64,000 nucleotides of DNA, taken from UBA2988 sp965237965 (lineage in GTDB: Bacteria; Gemmatimonadota; Gemmatimonadetes; Longimicrobiales; Gaopeijiaceae). Below the pieces are notes generated by a model. It saw only the letters and a program-made list of their open reading frames with translations, searched no databases and had not been told where the DNA came from. The position numbers and the translations under genes were made by a program. The DNA lies in NCBI GenBank assembly GCA_965237965.1, contig CBDEGT010000002.1, positions 124,001 to 188,000 of the forward strand, in the 5' to 3' direction. This document shows positions 17,067 to 25,397 of the stretch, one piece after another (positions within the stretch are counted from its first letter, which is position 1; the number at the start of each line of letters is the position of its first letter).

Positions 17067-18730
17067 TGGCGTCAGCACAAAGGGCGGTCATCTTGACCGT
17101 GGACGACGAACCGCAGGTTCTCAACGCGATCGCACGGGACCTGCGCGGTCACTTTCGCTCGGACTACAGCGTCGTCAAGGCGAGCTCGGGCGCCCAGGCG
17201 CTCGAAACCGTGAAGCAGCTCAAAGATCGTGAGACGGCGATTGCGCTCTTCCTCGTAGACGAGCGCATGCCTCAGATGAGCGGCACGGAGTTCCTTGCAC
17301 AGGTGCGGACCCTCTACCCCGACGCTCGAAAGGTGCTCCTGACTGCGTATGCAGACACGGAGGCGGCGATCTCCGGCATCAACGACGTAGGGCTGGATTA
17401 CTACCTGATGAAGCCGTGGGATCCGCCCGAGGAGCGCCTATTCCCGGTCCTGGATGACCTCCTCGACGATTGGTCGGCAGGCTTCCGTCCTCCGTTCCAG
17501 GGCATCAAGGTCGCGGGGACCGCGTGGTCTCCCGCGAGCCACGACGCGAAGGACTTCCTGTCGAGAAACCAGATTCCGTACAAGTGGTTGGACGTCGACA
17601 CGGATCCCGAGGCATCCGCCATGGTCGAGCAGCTCAGCGGCGACTCCGGTCGCTTGCCTGTGGTCTTCTTCCCCGATCGCTCCTTCCTCGTGGAGCCGTC
17701 GGCGCGAGAGCTGGCGGAGAAGGTCGGACTACAGACGAGCGCCACACTCCCGTTCTATGATCTAGCGGTCGTGGGTGGGGGACCGGCCGGGCTGGCCGGC
17801 GCGGTTTATGGGGCGTCGGAAGGACTTCGAACCGTGCTCATCGAAGCGAGCGTGACCGGAGGACAGGCTGGAACGAGCTCACAGATCGAGAACTACCTCG
17901 GCTTCCCGAGCGGCGTGACGGGCGCGGACCTAGCCCGACGTGCGACGACCCAGGCCAAGAGATTCGGGGCCGAGATCGTCGTCCCGCAGGACGTGGTGTC
18001 GATACGTGTCGACGACCCCTATCGGATCCTGACTCTATCGGACGGGAGCGAGTTGAGCTGCCACGCGCTGCTTCTGGCCAACGGCATCTCCGTTCGGCGG
18101 CTCGAGGTGCCTGGCATCGAGCGATTCACGGGTGCAGGGGTCTTCTATGGGGCCGCCTTGTCCGAAGCGGCTCCGTGCCGCGACAAACAGGTCTTCGTGG
18201 TCGGGGGCGCCAACTCCGCGGGCCAGGCAACGATGCTCTTCTCTCGCTACGCCTCCAAAGTGACAATGCTCGTCAGGCGATCTTCACTCGTGGCGACGAT
18301 GTCACACTACCTGCTGAGCCGCATCGAAGCGACCGAGAACGTGCAGGTTCTCACCGAAGCCGAGGTAGTGGGGGTCTCCGGAGATCGGTGCCTCGAGGAG
18401 ATCCATGTCGACGTCGGGGGCAGGCGCGAGACGTTCCAGACCGGTCAACTCTTCATCTTCATCGGAGCCACACCGCGTTCCGAGTGCGTCGCCGGCATGG
18501 TCGAGATGGACGACGCCGGATTCATCCTGACTGGGCCCGATCTGCTCCGCGGCGGGAAGCGGCCGAAAGGGTGGAAGCTCGATCGGGATCCTTTTCTCCT
18601 CGAAACGAGCGTTCCGGGGATCTTTGCCGCGGGCGACCTGCGCCACGACTCGACGAAGAGGGTCGCCGCCGCCGTGGGAGAGGGGTCGGCATCGGTGGCC
18701 ATGATCCACAAGTACCTGAAGTCCGTTTGA
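17066..18730 (+). CDS. response regulator fused to thioredoxin-like and thioredoxin-reductase-like (FAD) domains
   Basis: 554 residues in three modules. 1) REC domain, ~8-130: acidic pair VDDEP, phospho-Asp in FLVDERMPQMSG, Thr in LLTAYAD, Lys in YYLMKPWDPP. 2) Thioredoxin-like fold, ~150-225: DFLSRNQIPYKWLDVDTDPE, RLPVVFFPDRSFLVEPS, without CxxC. 3) TrxR-like flavoprotein, ~230-550: FAD motif LAVVGGGPAGLAGAVYGASE, GGQAGTSSQIENYLGFPSG, NADPH-site FVVGGANSAGQA, C-terminal FAD motif GIFAAGDLRHDSTKRVAAAV. The redox CxxC of true TrxR is absent (YGAALSEAAPC), so disulfide reduction by the usual route is unlikely. It overlaps the kinase gene, so phosphorylation may gate a flavin redox activity. Confidence 0.9.
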   Translation: MASAQRAVILTVDDEPQVLNAIARDLRGHFRSDYSVVKASSGAQALETVKQLKDRETAIALFLVDERMPQMSGTEFLAQVRTLYPDARKVLLTAYADTEAAISGINDVGLDYYLMKPWDPPEERLFPVLDDLLDDWSAGFRPPFQGIKVAGTAWSPASHDAKDFLSRNQIPYKWLDVDTDPEASAMVEQLSGDSGRLPVVFFPDRSFLVEPSARELAEKVGLQTSATLPFYDLAVVGGGPAGLAGAVYGASEGLRTVLIEASVTGGQAGTSSQIENYLGFPSGVTGADLARRATTQAKRFGAEIVVPQDVVSIRVDDPYRILTLSDGSELSCHALLLANGISVRRLEVPGIERFTGAGVFYGAALSEAAPCRDKQVFVVGGANSAGQATMLFSRYASKVTMLVRRSSLVATMSHYLLSRIEATENVQVLTEAEVVGVSGDRCLEEIHVDVGGRRETFQTGQLFIFIGATPRSECVAGMVEMDDAGFILTGPDLLRGGKRPKGWKLDRDPFLLETSVPGIFAAGDLRHDSTKRVAAAVGEGSASVAMIHKYLKSV

Positions 18731-19342
18731 CGCGCCCGGATAGGTTCCCGTCCATCGGGGATCAGAGGTTGACCTGGTCGATGTAGCACCACGCCCAATC
18801 CTCGCCGGATTCCCACGATTTAACGATGGGGTGCTGCGTCTTCTCGAAGTGCCGGCGTGCGTGCCTTCCCGGCGAACTGTCACAACACCCGACGTATCCG
18901 CAGGACATGCACACCCGCAGGTGCACCCATTCCTTCTGCATCGCCACACACTCGGGGCACGTCCGCGACGATCCTGAACCGGTCCCGGTTTCCTGGACAA
19001 GTGGGCGGCGTAATCAGGCCGCCATGCGGGTGAGCTGCTCGCGGACCTCGGCCGGGGTCTTGTGGCCGTGCCGCTCGATGAGCCAACCGCGGTTGTAACG
19101 CTCGATGAAACCTCCGATCACCGTCCTCGCCTCCTCCAGGCTCTCAAAGTCGTGCAGGTAGAGGCACTCTTCCTTCAACGTCCTGATGAACCGCTCGATC
19201 AGGCCGTTGCACTCGGGCTCGCCGACGTAGGAGGCCGTCGAGCGGATGCCGAGCCAGGCGAGTTCGCCCTGGAACTGGTGTGCGGTGTACTGGGTGAATT
19301 CAAGAGGTCGTCGCAACACCTCAGGAAAGAGGAGGAGTTGCG

Positions 19343-20707
19343 ATGGCGGCAAGCAAGCGCCGAAGAGCGGATCGTGCTTTGCGTCCGCCGATGGGTTCAC
19401 CCGGTCGTCCCCCGTTGGGGCGCCGGGAGCATCGGCAGAGGTTTTGGGAAGAAGTTGCTCGAGGGCTGTCGAGCGAGGAGTCGGCGGTGGCAGCCGGCGT
19501 GTCTCCCGCTGTTGGGGCGCGCTGGTTTCGCCAATGTGGTGGCATGCCACCTTTCAGTCTTCGTCCTCTGTCGGGGCGCTACCTATCGTTCGTCGAGCGA
19601 GAAGAGATTGCGGTTCTTCAAGCCCGCGGTTGTGGCGTACGTGAGATCGCCCGGCAGTTGCGCCGCTCATCGTCGACGATCTCGCGAGAACTGCGGCGGA
19701 ACGCAGCAACGCGAAGTGGAAACCTCGAGTATCGAGCCACGACCGCCCAATGGCATGCCGATCGGCGAGCGAAGCGTCCGAAAGTTGCCAAACTCGCTGC
19801 GAACGGCGAACTGAGGCAGTATGTGCAGGATCGCCTCGGAGGCCTGATCGCGGCTCCAGACGGGGCGGCCGTGCCGGGCCCAAATGTACGCTGGGTCGGG
19901 CGTCGCCGTGGTCGCCGACAAGACCGGCGGTGGGCGGCCTCGTGGAGTCCTGAGCAGATCGCCAACAGGCTACGGGTCGACTTCCCCGATGATGAGTCCA
20001 TGCGGATATCGCACGAAGCCATTTACCAGGCGCTCTACGTTCAGGGACGCGGTGCGCTGCGTCGGGAGCTGACGGCGTGCCTTCGGACGGGACGCGCGCT
20101 ACGGGTGCCTCGAGCTCGCGCCCGCAGACGGGGTAAGACGTTCGTTCGCCCCGAGATCATGATCAGCGAGCGACCGGCCGAGGCGGACGACCGCGCCGTT
20201 CCTGGGCACTGGGAAGGCGACCTAATCCTGGGGTTAAGCAGCTCGGCGATCGGAACGCTGGTCGAGCGAACCTCCCGGTTCACCATGCTCCTCCACCTCC
20301 CTCGCCTCCACAGACACGACGAGCCCAGGACCAAGAACGGGCCAGCGTTGGCTGGGCACGGCGCCGAAGCCGTCCGGGACGCGATCGCTTCGTCGATCAC
20401 GACCCTGCCCGAGCAACTCCGCCGGTCTCTGACGTGGGACCAGGGAGCAGAGATGGCTCAGCACGCACAGCTTCGCATCGACACTGGGCTGGCCGTCTAC
20501 TTCTGCGACCCACAGAGCCCGTGGCAGCGCGGCACGAACGAAAACACCAACGGCTTGTTGAGACAGTACTTCCCCAAAGGCACTGACCTCAGCAAACATA
20601 CCGCTGACGATCTCGCCGCCGTCGCGGCCGCTCTTAACAGCCGCCCCCGCAAGACCCTCGGTTGGAAAACCCCGGCGGAAACCCTGGAAGATCTCTTACA
20701 TCGCTGA
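19343..20707 (+). CDS. IS30-family transposase
   Basis: 454 residues. N-terminal part MAASKRRRADRALRPPMGSP, then HTH_38 type helix-turn-helix regions (YLSFVEREEIAVLQARGCGV, REIARQLRRSSSTISRELRR). Catalytic DDE core: GHWEGDLILGLSSSAIGTLV (D1), RRSLTWDQGAEMAQHAQL (D2) and GTNENTNGLLRQYFPKGTDL (E). The C-terminus RKTLGWKTPAETLEDLLHR is the usual family end. Complete, with both terminal repeats present. Confidence 0.94.
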   Translation: MAASKRRRADRALRPPMGSPGRPPLGRREHRQRFWEEVARGLSSEESAVAAGVSPAVGARWFRQCGGMPPFSLRPLSGRYLSFVEREEIAVLQARGCGVREIARQLRRSSSTISRELRRNAATRSGNLEYRATTAQWHADRRAKRPKVAKLAANGELRQYVQDRLGGLIAAPDGAAVPGPNVRWVGRRRGRRQDRRWAASWSPEQIANRLRVDFPDDESMRISHEAIYQALYVQGRGALRRELTACLRTGRALRVPRARARRRGKTFVRPEIMISERPAEADDRAVPGHWEGDLILGLSSSAIGTLVERTSRFTMLLHLPRLHRHDEPRTKNGPALAGHGAEAVRDAIASSITTLPEQLRRSLTWDQGAEMAQHAQLRIDTGLAVYFCDPQSPWQRGTNENTNGLLRQYFPKGTDLSKHTADDLAAVAAALNSRPRKTLGWKTPAETLEDLLHR

Positions 20708-20714
20708 ACCGGAC

Positions 20715-20880
20715 CTCCACCTTGCGCTGAGTTCTCAACAGCTCCGGTATCTCCTGCCTTCCACGACCTTCGGTCGCTTCTGACTCCCTCGGAATTGGAG
20801 AGATCAAGAACCCCCTCTGTCTGGACCCCGTCGCCCTCGCCAATCTATTGTCCAGTGGAATCGGGGGCGCAAAAACCCCC
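20715..20880 (-). repeat. captured 5' fragment of a second group II IS3 element inside IS30
   Basis: Minus-strand reading SPIPRESEATEGRGRQEIPE...LLRTQRKVEV parallels the start of the orfA at 21522-21890 (SPKPGESKATEGREGRAELP...QKTEV). The upstream DNA also matches, e.g. CTGGACCCCGTCG at 20822-20834 and at 21918-21930, and ATCGGGGGCGC in both. It lies between the IS30 transposase and the IS30 right repeat. Confidence 0.7.
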
Positions 20881-21521
20881 TTCAACACGGTGCTGTTGCG
20901 ACGACCCCTTGAACCTGGGCTGGGCACCCCAGTCGTGTCGTAGCCCGAGGCCGAGCGCGATCTTCGGAGCGTAGCCGTCCATGTAGGTCCTCACACCCTG
21001 ACGGATCGGCTCGAGCGCCGCCCACCGGTCACCCTTCTTCGCGACGTGCCAGCCGACGACATCGCTCACGCAGTGGTCGACGGCCCCGAAGAACCAGCAC
21101 CAGCCGTCGGCCTTCGTATAGAATCTGGTCGCATCCGTGCCCCACAGCTCGTTGGGCGTGTCCGTCGTGATTCGGCCGCTGTGGCTGCGGTCGCCCCGGG
21201 GATGCCTTCCCTTACGCACCGGCGCCAGGAGTCGGTTCTCTCGCATGAGCCTCAGCACCCTGTTCTTGCCCACCCAGATCCCCTTGGGCCGCAGCCGTAC
21301 CCTCACCTTCCGGTGCCCCTCGCCGAGGAAGTCGCTCTCCTCGAGTACCTGCCGGATCTCTTCCACCAAGGCCTCGTCGCTCAGCTCCGTTTTGGGGCCC
21401 CGCTTCTTCGGCTCCCTCGACTCATCGTTGCCTCGCTCCTCAGCCTGGTAGACCGTCGAGCGAGCGATGCTCCAGACCTCGCAGATCATCGTCAGCGGGT
21501 AGCGCCGTCCCGTCGCCGGAC

Positions 21522-21890
21522 TCATTCGCTGCCGCGCTTCAAGAGCTTCTTCAGGTCGTCCCCGTAGCCCCTTTTTTCGAGGAGCTCGCTCGCGAGCTCC
21601 ATCCGCATCGTCACCTCGCCCAGCTTCGCCCGGGTCCGGATCAGCTCACGTTCCCCGGGGTCGCGGCTACGGCGTTTCAGACCTTGCTGACCTCCCTCCA
21701 GGAACACGCGCCGCCATTCCTCGAGCTCCGCAGGCGAGACCTGGACCTCACGGCTCACTTCGCCCAGGTCCTCCCCGCGTAGCAGTCGCAGCACCACCTC
21801 CGTCTTCTGCCCCGCGCTCCAACGCTCGGGCAGCTCCGCCCTTCCTTCACGACCTTCGGTCGCTTTCGACTCCCCAGGCTTGGGAGACAT
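21522..21890 (-). CDS. IS3-type transposase OrfA (group II)
   Basis: ~122 residues from ATG 21890: SPKPGESKATEGREGRAELP, then WSAGQKTEVVLRLLRGEDLG (helix-turn-helix), EVSREVQVSPAELEEWRRVF and a leucine-zipper-like helix LGEVTMRMELASELLEKRGY. It overlaps orfB by four bases (ATGA-type). Binds the element ends together with OrfB or as an OrfAB product. Confidence 0.82.
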   Translation of the reverse strand: MSPKPGESKATEGREGRAELPERWSAGQKTEVVLRLLRGEDLGEVSREVQVSPAELEEWRRVFLEGGQQGLKRRSRDPGERELIRTRAKLGEVTMRMELASELLEKRGYGDDLKKLLKRGSE

Positions 21891-22298
21891 CAAAACACCC
21901 CCTCTCTCTGGACCCCGTCGTCGCTGCCAATCTACTGTCCAGAGAAATCGGGGGCGCTAAAGATCCCGGAAAGACCGTCCGTGTGTCACGGCCATGTCGG
22001 CAACGCTCGGACATCCGCTGCTCCTCGGACAGGCTACACCCGGGCCCGTCGGGCTCGACGCCCGCGATGAGCATCGAGATCTCGTGCGGAGCCGCGCCCA
22101 CCTGCTCCAGCACCACCCGGGCTAGCTCCCGGTCGGCGGCTCCCTCCACTGCGATCACGGAGCTGGCTCCCGCGCCCCGCAGCTCCTCCTCGTGGTCGGC
22201 CCGGCGCGTCTGGGCCACGATGGGAAGCTCGGGACGCAGCGACCGGACCACGGCCACCAAAGGGGGGCACATGCTCGCGCGGCAAGAAATGTCGGTTT

Positions 22299-23414
22299 AG
22301 TGACGCCACGCGTGCTTTATACGAGCAGGGCGTTGCCAGTAATGGCAAGATCGCGAAGACCTCAGGACCCAACAATGGCAGCTTGAATATCGTAGGAACC
22401 TTCGACGTGGCCAGTCAGGACAACAGCACGACCCAGTTTCCCGACGGTATCGAGGTGAACAAGGTCGGCCGTACGACGGACTGGACACAGGGTAACGTCG
22501 TCGCCTCGTGCGCCACAGTGAACGTTTTTGGTTCCAATATCCAGTTGTTCTGTCAGACCATCGTCAGCAGATCTGGTGCAACGATCATTGGCAGCGGAGA
22601 TAGTGGCTCCAATGCCTTCAGGATAACCGGAGCGAATACAGCCGAACTCATAGGTGTTGTGTGGGGAAGCTCTGGCAGCAGCACGTTTGTGTTCAGCCCT
22701 CTGAGCGGTGTCGTGGCTGAGCTCGGTGCGCTCGATGCGACGACCGATGGAGTCGGCGCTGTAGGTGAGGGTGGAGGCGGAAGCGACGATGGCGGCGGGG
22801 GCGGCAGTAAACTGCCCGCCGAGCAGCAAGTCACCCAAATGCTCGGAGTGACGGAACATCCCAAGGGCGTCAACGATGGAAAGAGGGGGAGGGCTGGGGA
22901 CTGCCTTCCCCCTCTTTCTTGGGCGCTGGTGACCGCTCTCGCGCTCCTCGCGAGCCGGAGCACCGCGCCGAGTGATGTGTACGCAGCCTCCCGTCCCTCC
23001 GTGAGGGAGCAAGTGGTGCCCGGCTCGGTCTCCGATTCAGTCCGTGTGGAACTCGTGGTCCCGGAACGAGTCTCACTCGGCGAGCCCGCAGAAATCATTT
23101 TGCGCTTGGAGAATATCAGCGACAGGAGCCTCGACCTCTATCTTCGCGGCCGCACCATCGCTTTTGACGTAGTCATTACACGGAAGGACGGAACGCTCGT
23201 GTGGAGCCGCTTACAGGACGAGGCAATCCCGGCGATCCTCCGAATCGAGGTGCTCAAGCCCGGCGCGGTCCTCGAGCTCGAGGATACTTGGGACCAACGC
23301 GGGAACGGCGGCGCGCCCGTGCCCGCGGACGAGTACAGGATACGCGGTGAGATCCTCACCGAGTTTGAGCCGCTAGTGACGGCATCGGAGGCGCTCCGCA
23401 TCGGCCCACTGTGA
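22299..23414 (+). CDS. chimeric ORF: trypsin-like serine protease C-terminal part joined to a BsuPI-type proteinase inhibitor domain
   Basis: The frame has no start upstream; it opens at the junction with the TrkA/UBP fragment near 22275. First part (to ~22750): VNKVGRTTDWTQGNVVASC, ATIIGSGDSGSNAFRITGAN and LIGVVWGSSGSSTFVFSPLS, the C-terminal barrel of an S1-type protease with the catalytic Ser in GDSGS; the His and Asp half is missing. A Gly/Ser linker follows, then a hydrophobic stretch (LSWALVTALALLAS) and a BsuPI-type beta domain (~23050-23414): VPERVSLGEPAEIILRLENI, LYLRGRTIAFDVVITRKDGT, LELEDTWDQRGNGGAPVPAD, EYRIRGEILTEFEPLVTASE. The inhibitor part could be a separate secreted protein starting at GTG 22928. 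The joint could be natural or a deletion scar. Confidence 0.65.
   Translation, partial: SDATRALYEQGVASNGKIAKTSGPNNGSLNIVGTFDVASQDNSTTQFPDGIEVNKVGRTTDWTQGNVVASCATVNVFGSNIQLFCQTIVSRSGATIIGSGDSGSNAFRITGANTAELIGVVWGSSGSSTFVFSPLSGVVAELGALDATTDGVGAVGEGGGGSDDGGGGGSKLPAEQQVTQMLGVTEHPKGVNDGKRGRAGDCLPPLSWALVTALALLASRSTAPSDVYAASRPSVREQVVPGSVSDSVRVELVVPERVSLGEPAEIILRLENISDRSLDLYLRGRTIAFDVVITRKDGTLVWSRLQDEAIPAILRIEVLKPGAVLELEDTWDQRGNGGAPVPADEYRIRGEILTEFEPLVTASEALRIGPL
22880..22920 (+). terminator. terminator-like hairpin inside the chimeric protease/inhibitor ORF
   Basis: A perfect 11-bp stem, AAAGAGGGGGA at 22880-22890 and its complement at 22907-22917, with a 16-base loop and the run CTCTTTCTT at the 3' side. 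It falls in the linker between the protease and inhibitor parts, where a terminator for the upstream gene would be expected. Its inclusion in a coding frame suggests the fusion is recent or accidental. Confidence 0.45.
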
Positions 23415-23556
23415 GATGCGTAGGCAGGCTGGGTACAGGACGTGAAGCGCGGCCAGGAGGCGACTCGGCGCCCGATCCGAAGCGCTGATCGTCGGGGGTG
23501 ACGTCGTAGATCGCATAGGCGAGGCTCGTTGCGGCTGGGCCTGCCCCTCTGAACCA

Positions 23557-24123
23557 TCAGCGGATTATCGGGCCACCGGTCCGGTCGTCGGGGATGAAGC
23601 GATCCCGCGCCGGCATCACGATCGCGGGCAGCGCCTCGGCGTCCATGACCCCGTCCTCCGGGATCAGCTCGTTTCGGTGCAGAATCCAGGCGATCACGGC
23701 GTACGTCTGGTCAGCTGTAAGTGAGCCTGGCGCGTTCTGGGGCATTGCGCGCACGATGTAGTCATAGAGTGTGGTGGCGTACGGCCAGTAGCTTCCCACC
23801 GTGCGGCCGGCAGGCCATTCCTCCCAAGGTTCGGCACCCACCAGCGCGCGACCCGTGCCCCCCACACCCGCCACCCCATGGCAGGAGGCGCATCGCTCCT
23901 GATACACGACCGCGCCCTCAGCGACGGACCCACTCCCGGCCGGCAGCCCCCTCCCGTCCGGCCGGACGTCGATGTCCCAAGCGGCGATCCGGGCCGAGTC
24001 CGCCGGCTGGCCGAAAGCCAGCACGGTGGGCGGCTGCGGTGCATCCACGAGGCTTATATCGTCGGTCCCTCCCTCGGCGCAGCCCGCGACGGCAAGGGCG
24101 AGCGCTACGCCTCCGACTGCCAT
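23557..24123 (-). CDS. lipoprotein cytochrome c, partner of sulfite dehydrogenase
   Basis: 188 residues from ATG 24123. Lipoprotein-type leader MAVGGVALALAVAGCAEGG (lipobox AVAGC), then a single c-type haem motif CASCH at ~residue 68 in VYQERCASCHGVAGVGGTGR. A candidate distal Met ligand is in VRAMPQNAPGSL. The gene starts six bases after the sulfite dehydrogenase stop, so the two are co-transcribed; it would accept electrons from sulfite oxidation at the outer face of the membrane. It is shorter than the di-haem SoxD and closer in size to SorB-like cytochromes. Confidence 0.85.
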   Translation of the reverse strand: MAVGGVALALAVAGCAEGGTDDISLVDAPQPPTVLAFGQPADSARIAAWDIDVRPDGRGLPAGSGSVAEGAVVYQERCASCHGVAGVGGTGRALVGAEPWEEWPAGRTVGSYWPYATTLYDYIVRAMPQNAPGSLTADQTYAVIAWILHRNELIPEDGVMDAEALPAIVMPARDRFIPDDRTGGPIIR

Positions 24124-24128
24124 GCGCC

Positions 24129-25397
24129 TCACAGGACGTCCCCCAGCCCGTACGTAACCTCGCCTCCCGCCGCCACCTTCCACGCCCGGATATGGTTCGA
24201 GTGGTACGAGGTGCGTTCGCCGCGCGCCTCAATGAACTGCTGAACAGTCGGCTGTACGTAGCCGGTCGAGTCGGTGGCGCGGCTCATCAGGATCGTATCC
24301 GTGCCGTCCCAGTTCCACATGAAGCGGAAGCACGTGGTCGCCAGGGGAAGCACTGGTTCCTGCAACTCTGCCGGCGCCCAACTGCGGCCCCGGTCCGTGC
24401 TGATGTCCACCCGGATGATGTGGCCGCGACCGGTCCACGCGAGTCCCTTCACCTCCCACCAGCCGCGGTCAGGGAGGGCCATCGGGAAGGTTGGAAAGGT
24501 GATCACCGACTTCGCGTCCATCACGAAGCTGAACTGCCGGGCCCTGCCCCCCCTGAGCGGGTCGGTGTAGTTGGAGGTCTCCTCGCGCGACATCACCGGC
24601 TGGTCGGTCACCTCGATCCTGCGCACCCACTTGATGTTCGTGTTCCCCTCCCATCCGGGCAGGAAGAGGCGCGCCGGGTAGCCCTGCTCGGGGCGGATCG
24701 CCTCGCCGTTCTGCCCGTAGGCGATGAGCGCGTCGTCCATCGCCTTGTCGATGGGGATACTCCTATTCATGAGTGCGGCATCCCCGCCCTCCGCAACGAT
24801 CCAACTCGCCCCCGGCCGCACCCCCACTTGACGCAGCAAGGTGGTGAGCGGCACGCCCGTCCACTCGCTCGTGCTGAGGAGCCCGTCCATCTGCTGCAGC
24901 GTCACCTCGGTCGGCATGCGGGTCATGTTGAACGATCCCCCACCGTTGCCCGAGCACTCGAGGAAGTAGATGCGCGACATCGAGGGGTACCGCTTCAGGT
25001 CGGCCAGCGTGAAGACCATCGGCCGCTCGACCATCCCGTGGATGAGGAGCTCGTAGCTTTCGGGATCGATCGCCGGCACACCCGCGTGATGCCGCTCGAA
25101 GTGCAGGTCGGCGGGGGTGATGATCCCGTGAAAGGAGGCGAGCGGCGAGCGTGACGAGGACGAGGGGGCGCTGGCACGCGGAAGGCGCCTCGGCTGCTCC
25201 TGGGGCGCCCGGGTGCCGACCTCGGACACGAATCTGCCCATTACCTTGGTGGGATCGGCCGGCCGGGCCTGTTGAGCAACCAGATCGACGGCGTCCAACT
25301 GCGTCTTGACAAGCCCAGCCGCCACGACGGCTCCGGAGGTGGTGGTGATCCAAGCGCGACGCGAAAGGCCAGGGCGATCGGGGCGGGGGTATTGCAT
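24129..25397 (-). CDS. soxC: sulfite dehydrogenase, molybdopterin subunit (SoxC/SorA type)
   Basis: 423 residues from ATG 25397, preceded by GGAGGG. Tat signal SRRAWITTTSGAVVAAG (residues ~11-30). Molybdopterin domain with the Mo-ligand Cys in RIYFLECSGNGGGSFNMTRM, substrate-pocket elements SEWTGVPLTTLLRQVGV and RPEQGYPARLFLPGWEGNTN, NIKWVRRIEVT, then the Ig-like dimerisation domain (RGWWEVKGLAWTGRGHIIRV...DISTDRGRSWAPAEL). It oxidises sulfite to sulfate in the periplasm and hands electrons to the cytochrome encoded next. No other sox genes are near, so it is probably a stand-alone sulfite-detoxifying or energy-yielding pair. Intact, in contrast to most neighbours. Confidence 0.9.
   Translation of the reverse strand: MQYPRPDRPGLSRRAWITTTSGAVVAAGLVKTQLDAVDLVAQQARPADPTKVMGRFVSEVGTRAPQEQPRRLPRASAPSSSSRSPLASFHGIITPADLHFERHHAGVPAIDPESYELLIHGMVERPMVFTLADLKRYPSMSRIYFLECSGNGGGSFNMTRMPTEVTLQQMDGLLSTSEWTGVPLTTLLRQVGVRPGASWIVAEGGDAALMNRSIPIDKAMDDALIAYGQNGEAIRPEQGYPARLFLPGWEGNTNIKWVRRIEVTDQPVMSREETSNYTDPLRGGRARQFSFVMDAKSVITFPTFPMALPDRGWWEVKGLAWTGRGHIIRVDISTDRGRSWAPAELQEPVLPLATTCFRFMWNWDGTDTILMSRATDSTGYVQPTVQQFIEARGERTSYHSNHIRAWKVAAGGEVTYGLGDVL

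Larger units (their letters stand above)
19295..20919 (+). mobile_element. IS30-type element inserted in the group II IS3 transposase
   Basis: Inverted repeats TTCAAGAGGTCGTCGCAACA (from 19299) and the complement of GTTGCGACGACCCCTTGAA (20895-20913). CTGGG flanks both sides (19290-19294 and 20920-20924, with an extra copy at 20915-20919). Excision with one copy restores the host orfB. Unusually, the ~170 bp between the transposase stop (20707) and the right terminal repeat hold a fragment of another group II IS3 element. Confidence 0.78.
19014..21525 (-). pseudogene. IS3-type transposase OrfB, split by IS30 (reconstructable)
   Basis: Piece 1 (21525-20920): YPLTMICEVWSIARSTVYQA, GHRKVRVRLRPKGIWVGKNR, LWGTDATRFYTKADGWCWFF, ending GLGLRHDWGAQ. 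Piece 2 (19289-19014): YTAHQFQGELAWLGIRSTAS, YVGEPECNGLIERFIRTLKE, ending TPAEVREQLTRMAA. Removing 19290-20919 gives a continuous frame of 293 residues with the DDE residues in GTDATR, RHDWGAQY and NGLIERF. So it was intact until IS30 inserted. Confidence 0.85.
18975..21961 (-). mobile_element. IS3-type element (group II) inserted in the TrkA/UBP gene and itself split by IS30
   Basis: GATCC stands at 18970-18974 and again at 21962-21966, a 5-bp target duplication. The ends share an inverted CCCGRTTTC-CTGGACA motif (18985-19000 and, as complement, about 21955-21938). It holds orfA (21522-21890) and orfB (21525 to 19014, split). Without the IS30 insertion it would be about 1.36 kb, normal for IS3. 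Confidence 0.82.
18762..22272 (-). pseudogene. TrkA_N-like / UBP-type zinc-finger protein, split by an IS3-type element (reconstructable), 5' end lost
   Basis: Two pieces: 22272-21962 and 18969-18762. Piece 1 reads MCPPLVAVVRSLRPELPIVA...RADHEEELRGAGASSVIAVE (C-terminal part of a TrkA_N/RCK NAD-binding domain) and ends SERCRHGRDTRTVFPG. Piece 2 continues SSRTCPECVAMQKEWVHLRV, CMSCGYVGCCDSSPGRHARR, HFEKTQHPIVKSWESGEDWA, a zf-UBP domain with its Cys/His ligands. Removing the IS and one GATCC copy gives a continuous 172-residue frame. The N-terminus of the TrkA_N part is cut near 22272 against a protease fragment. It converges on the REC-TrxR gene; I believe UBP fingers occur near such flavoproteins elsewhere. 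Confidence 0.8.
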
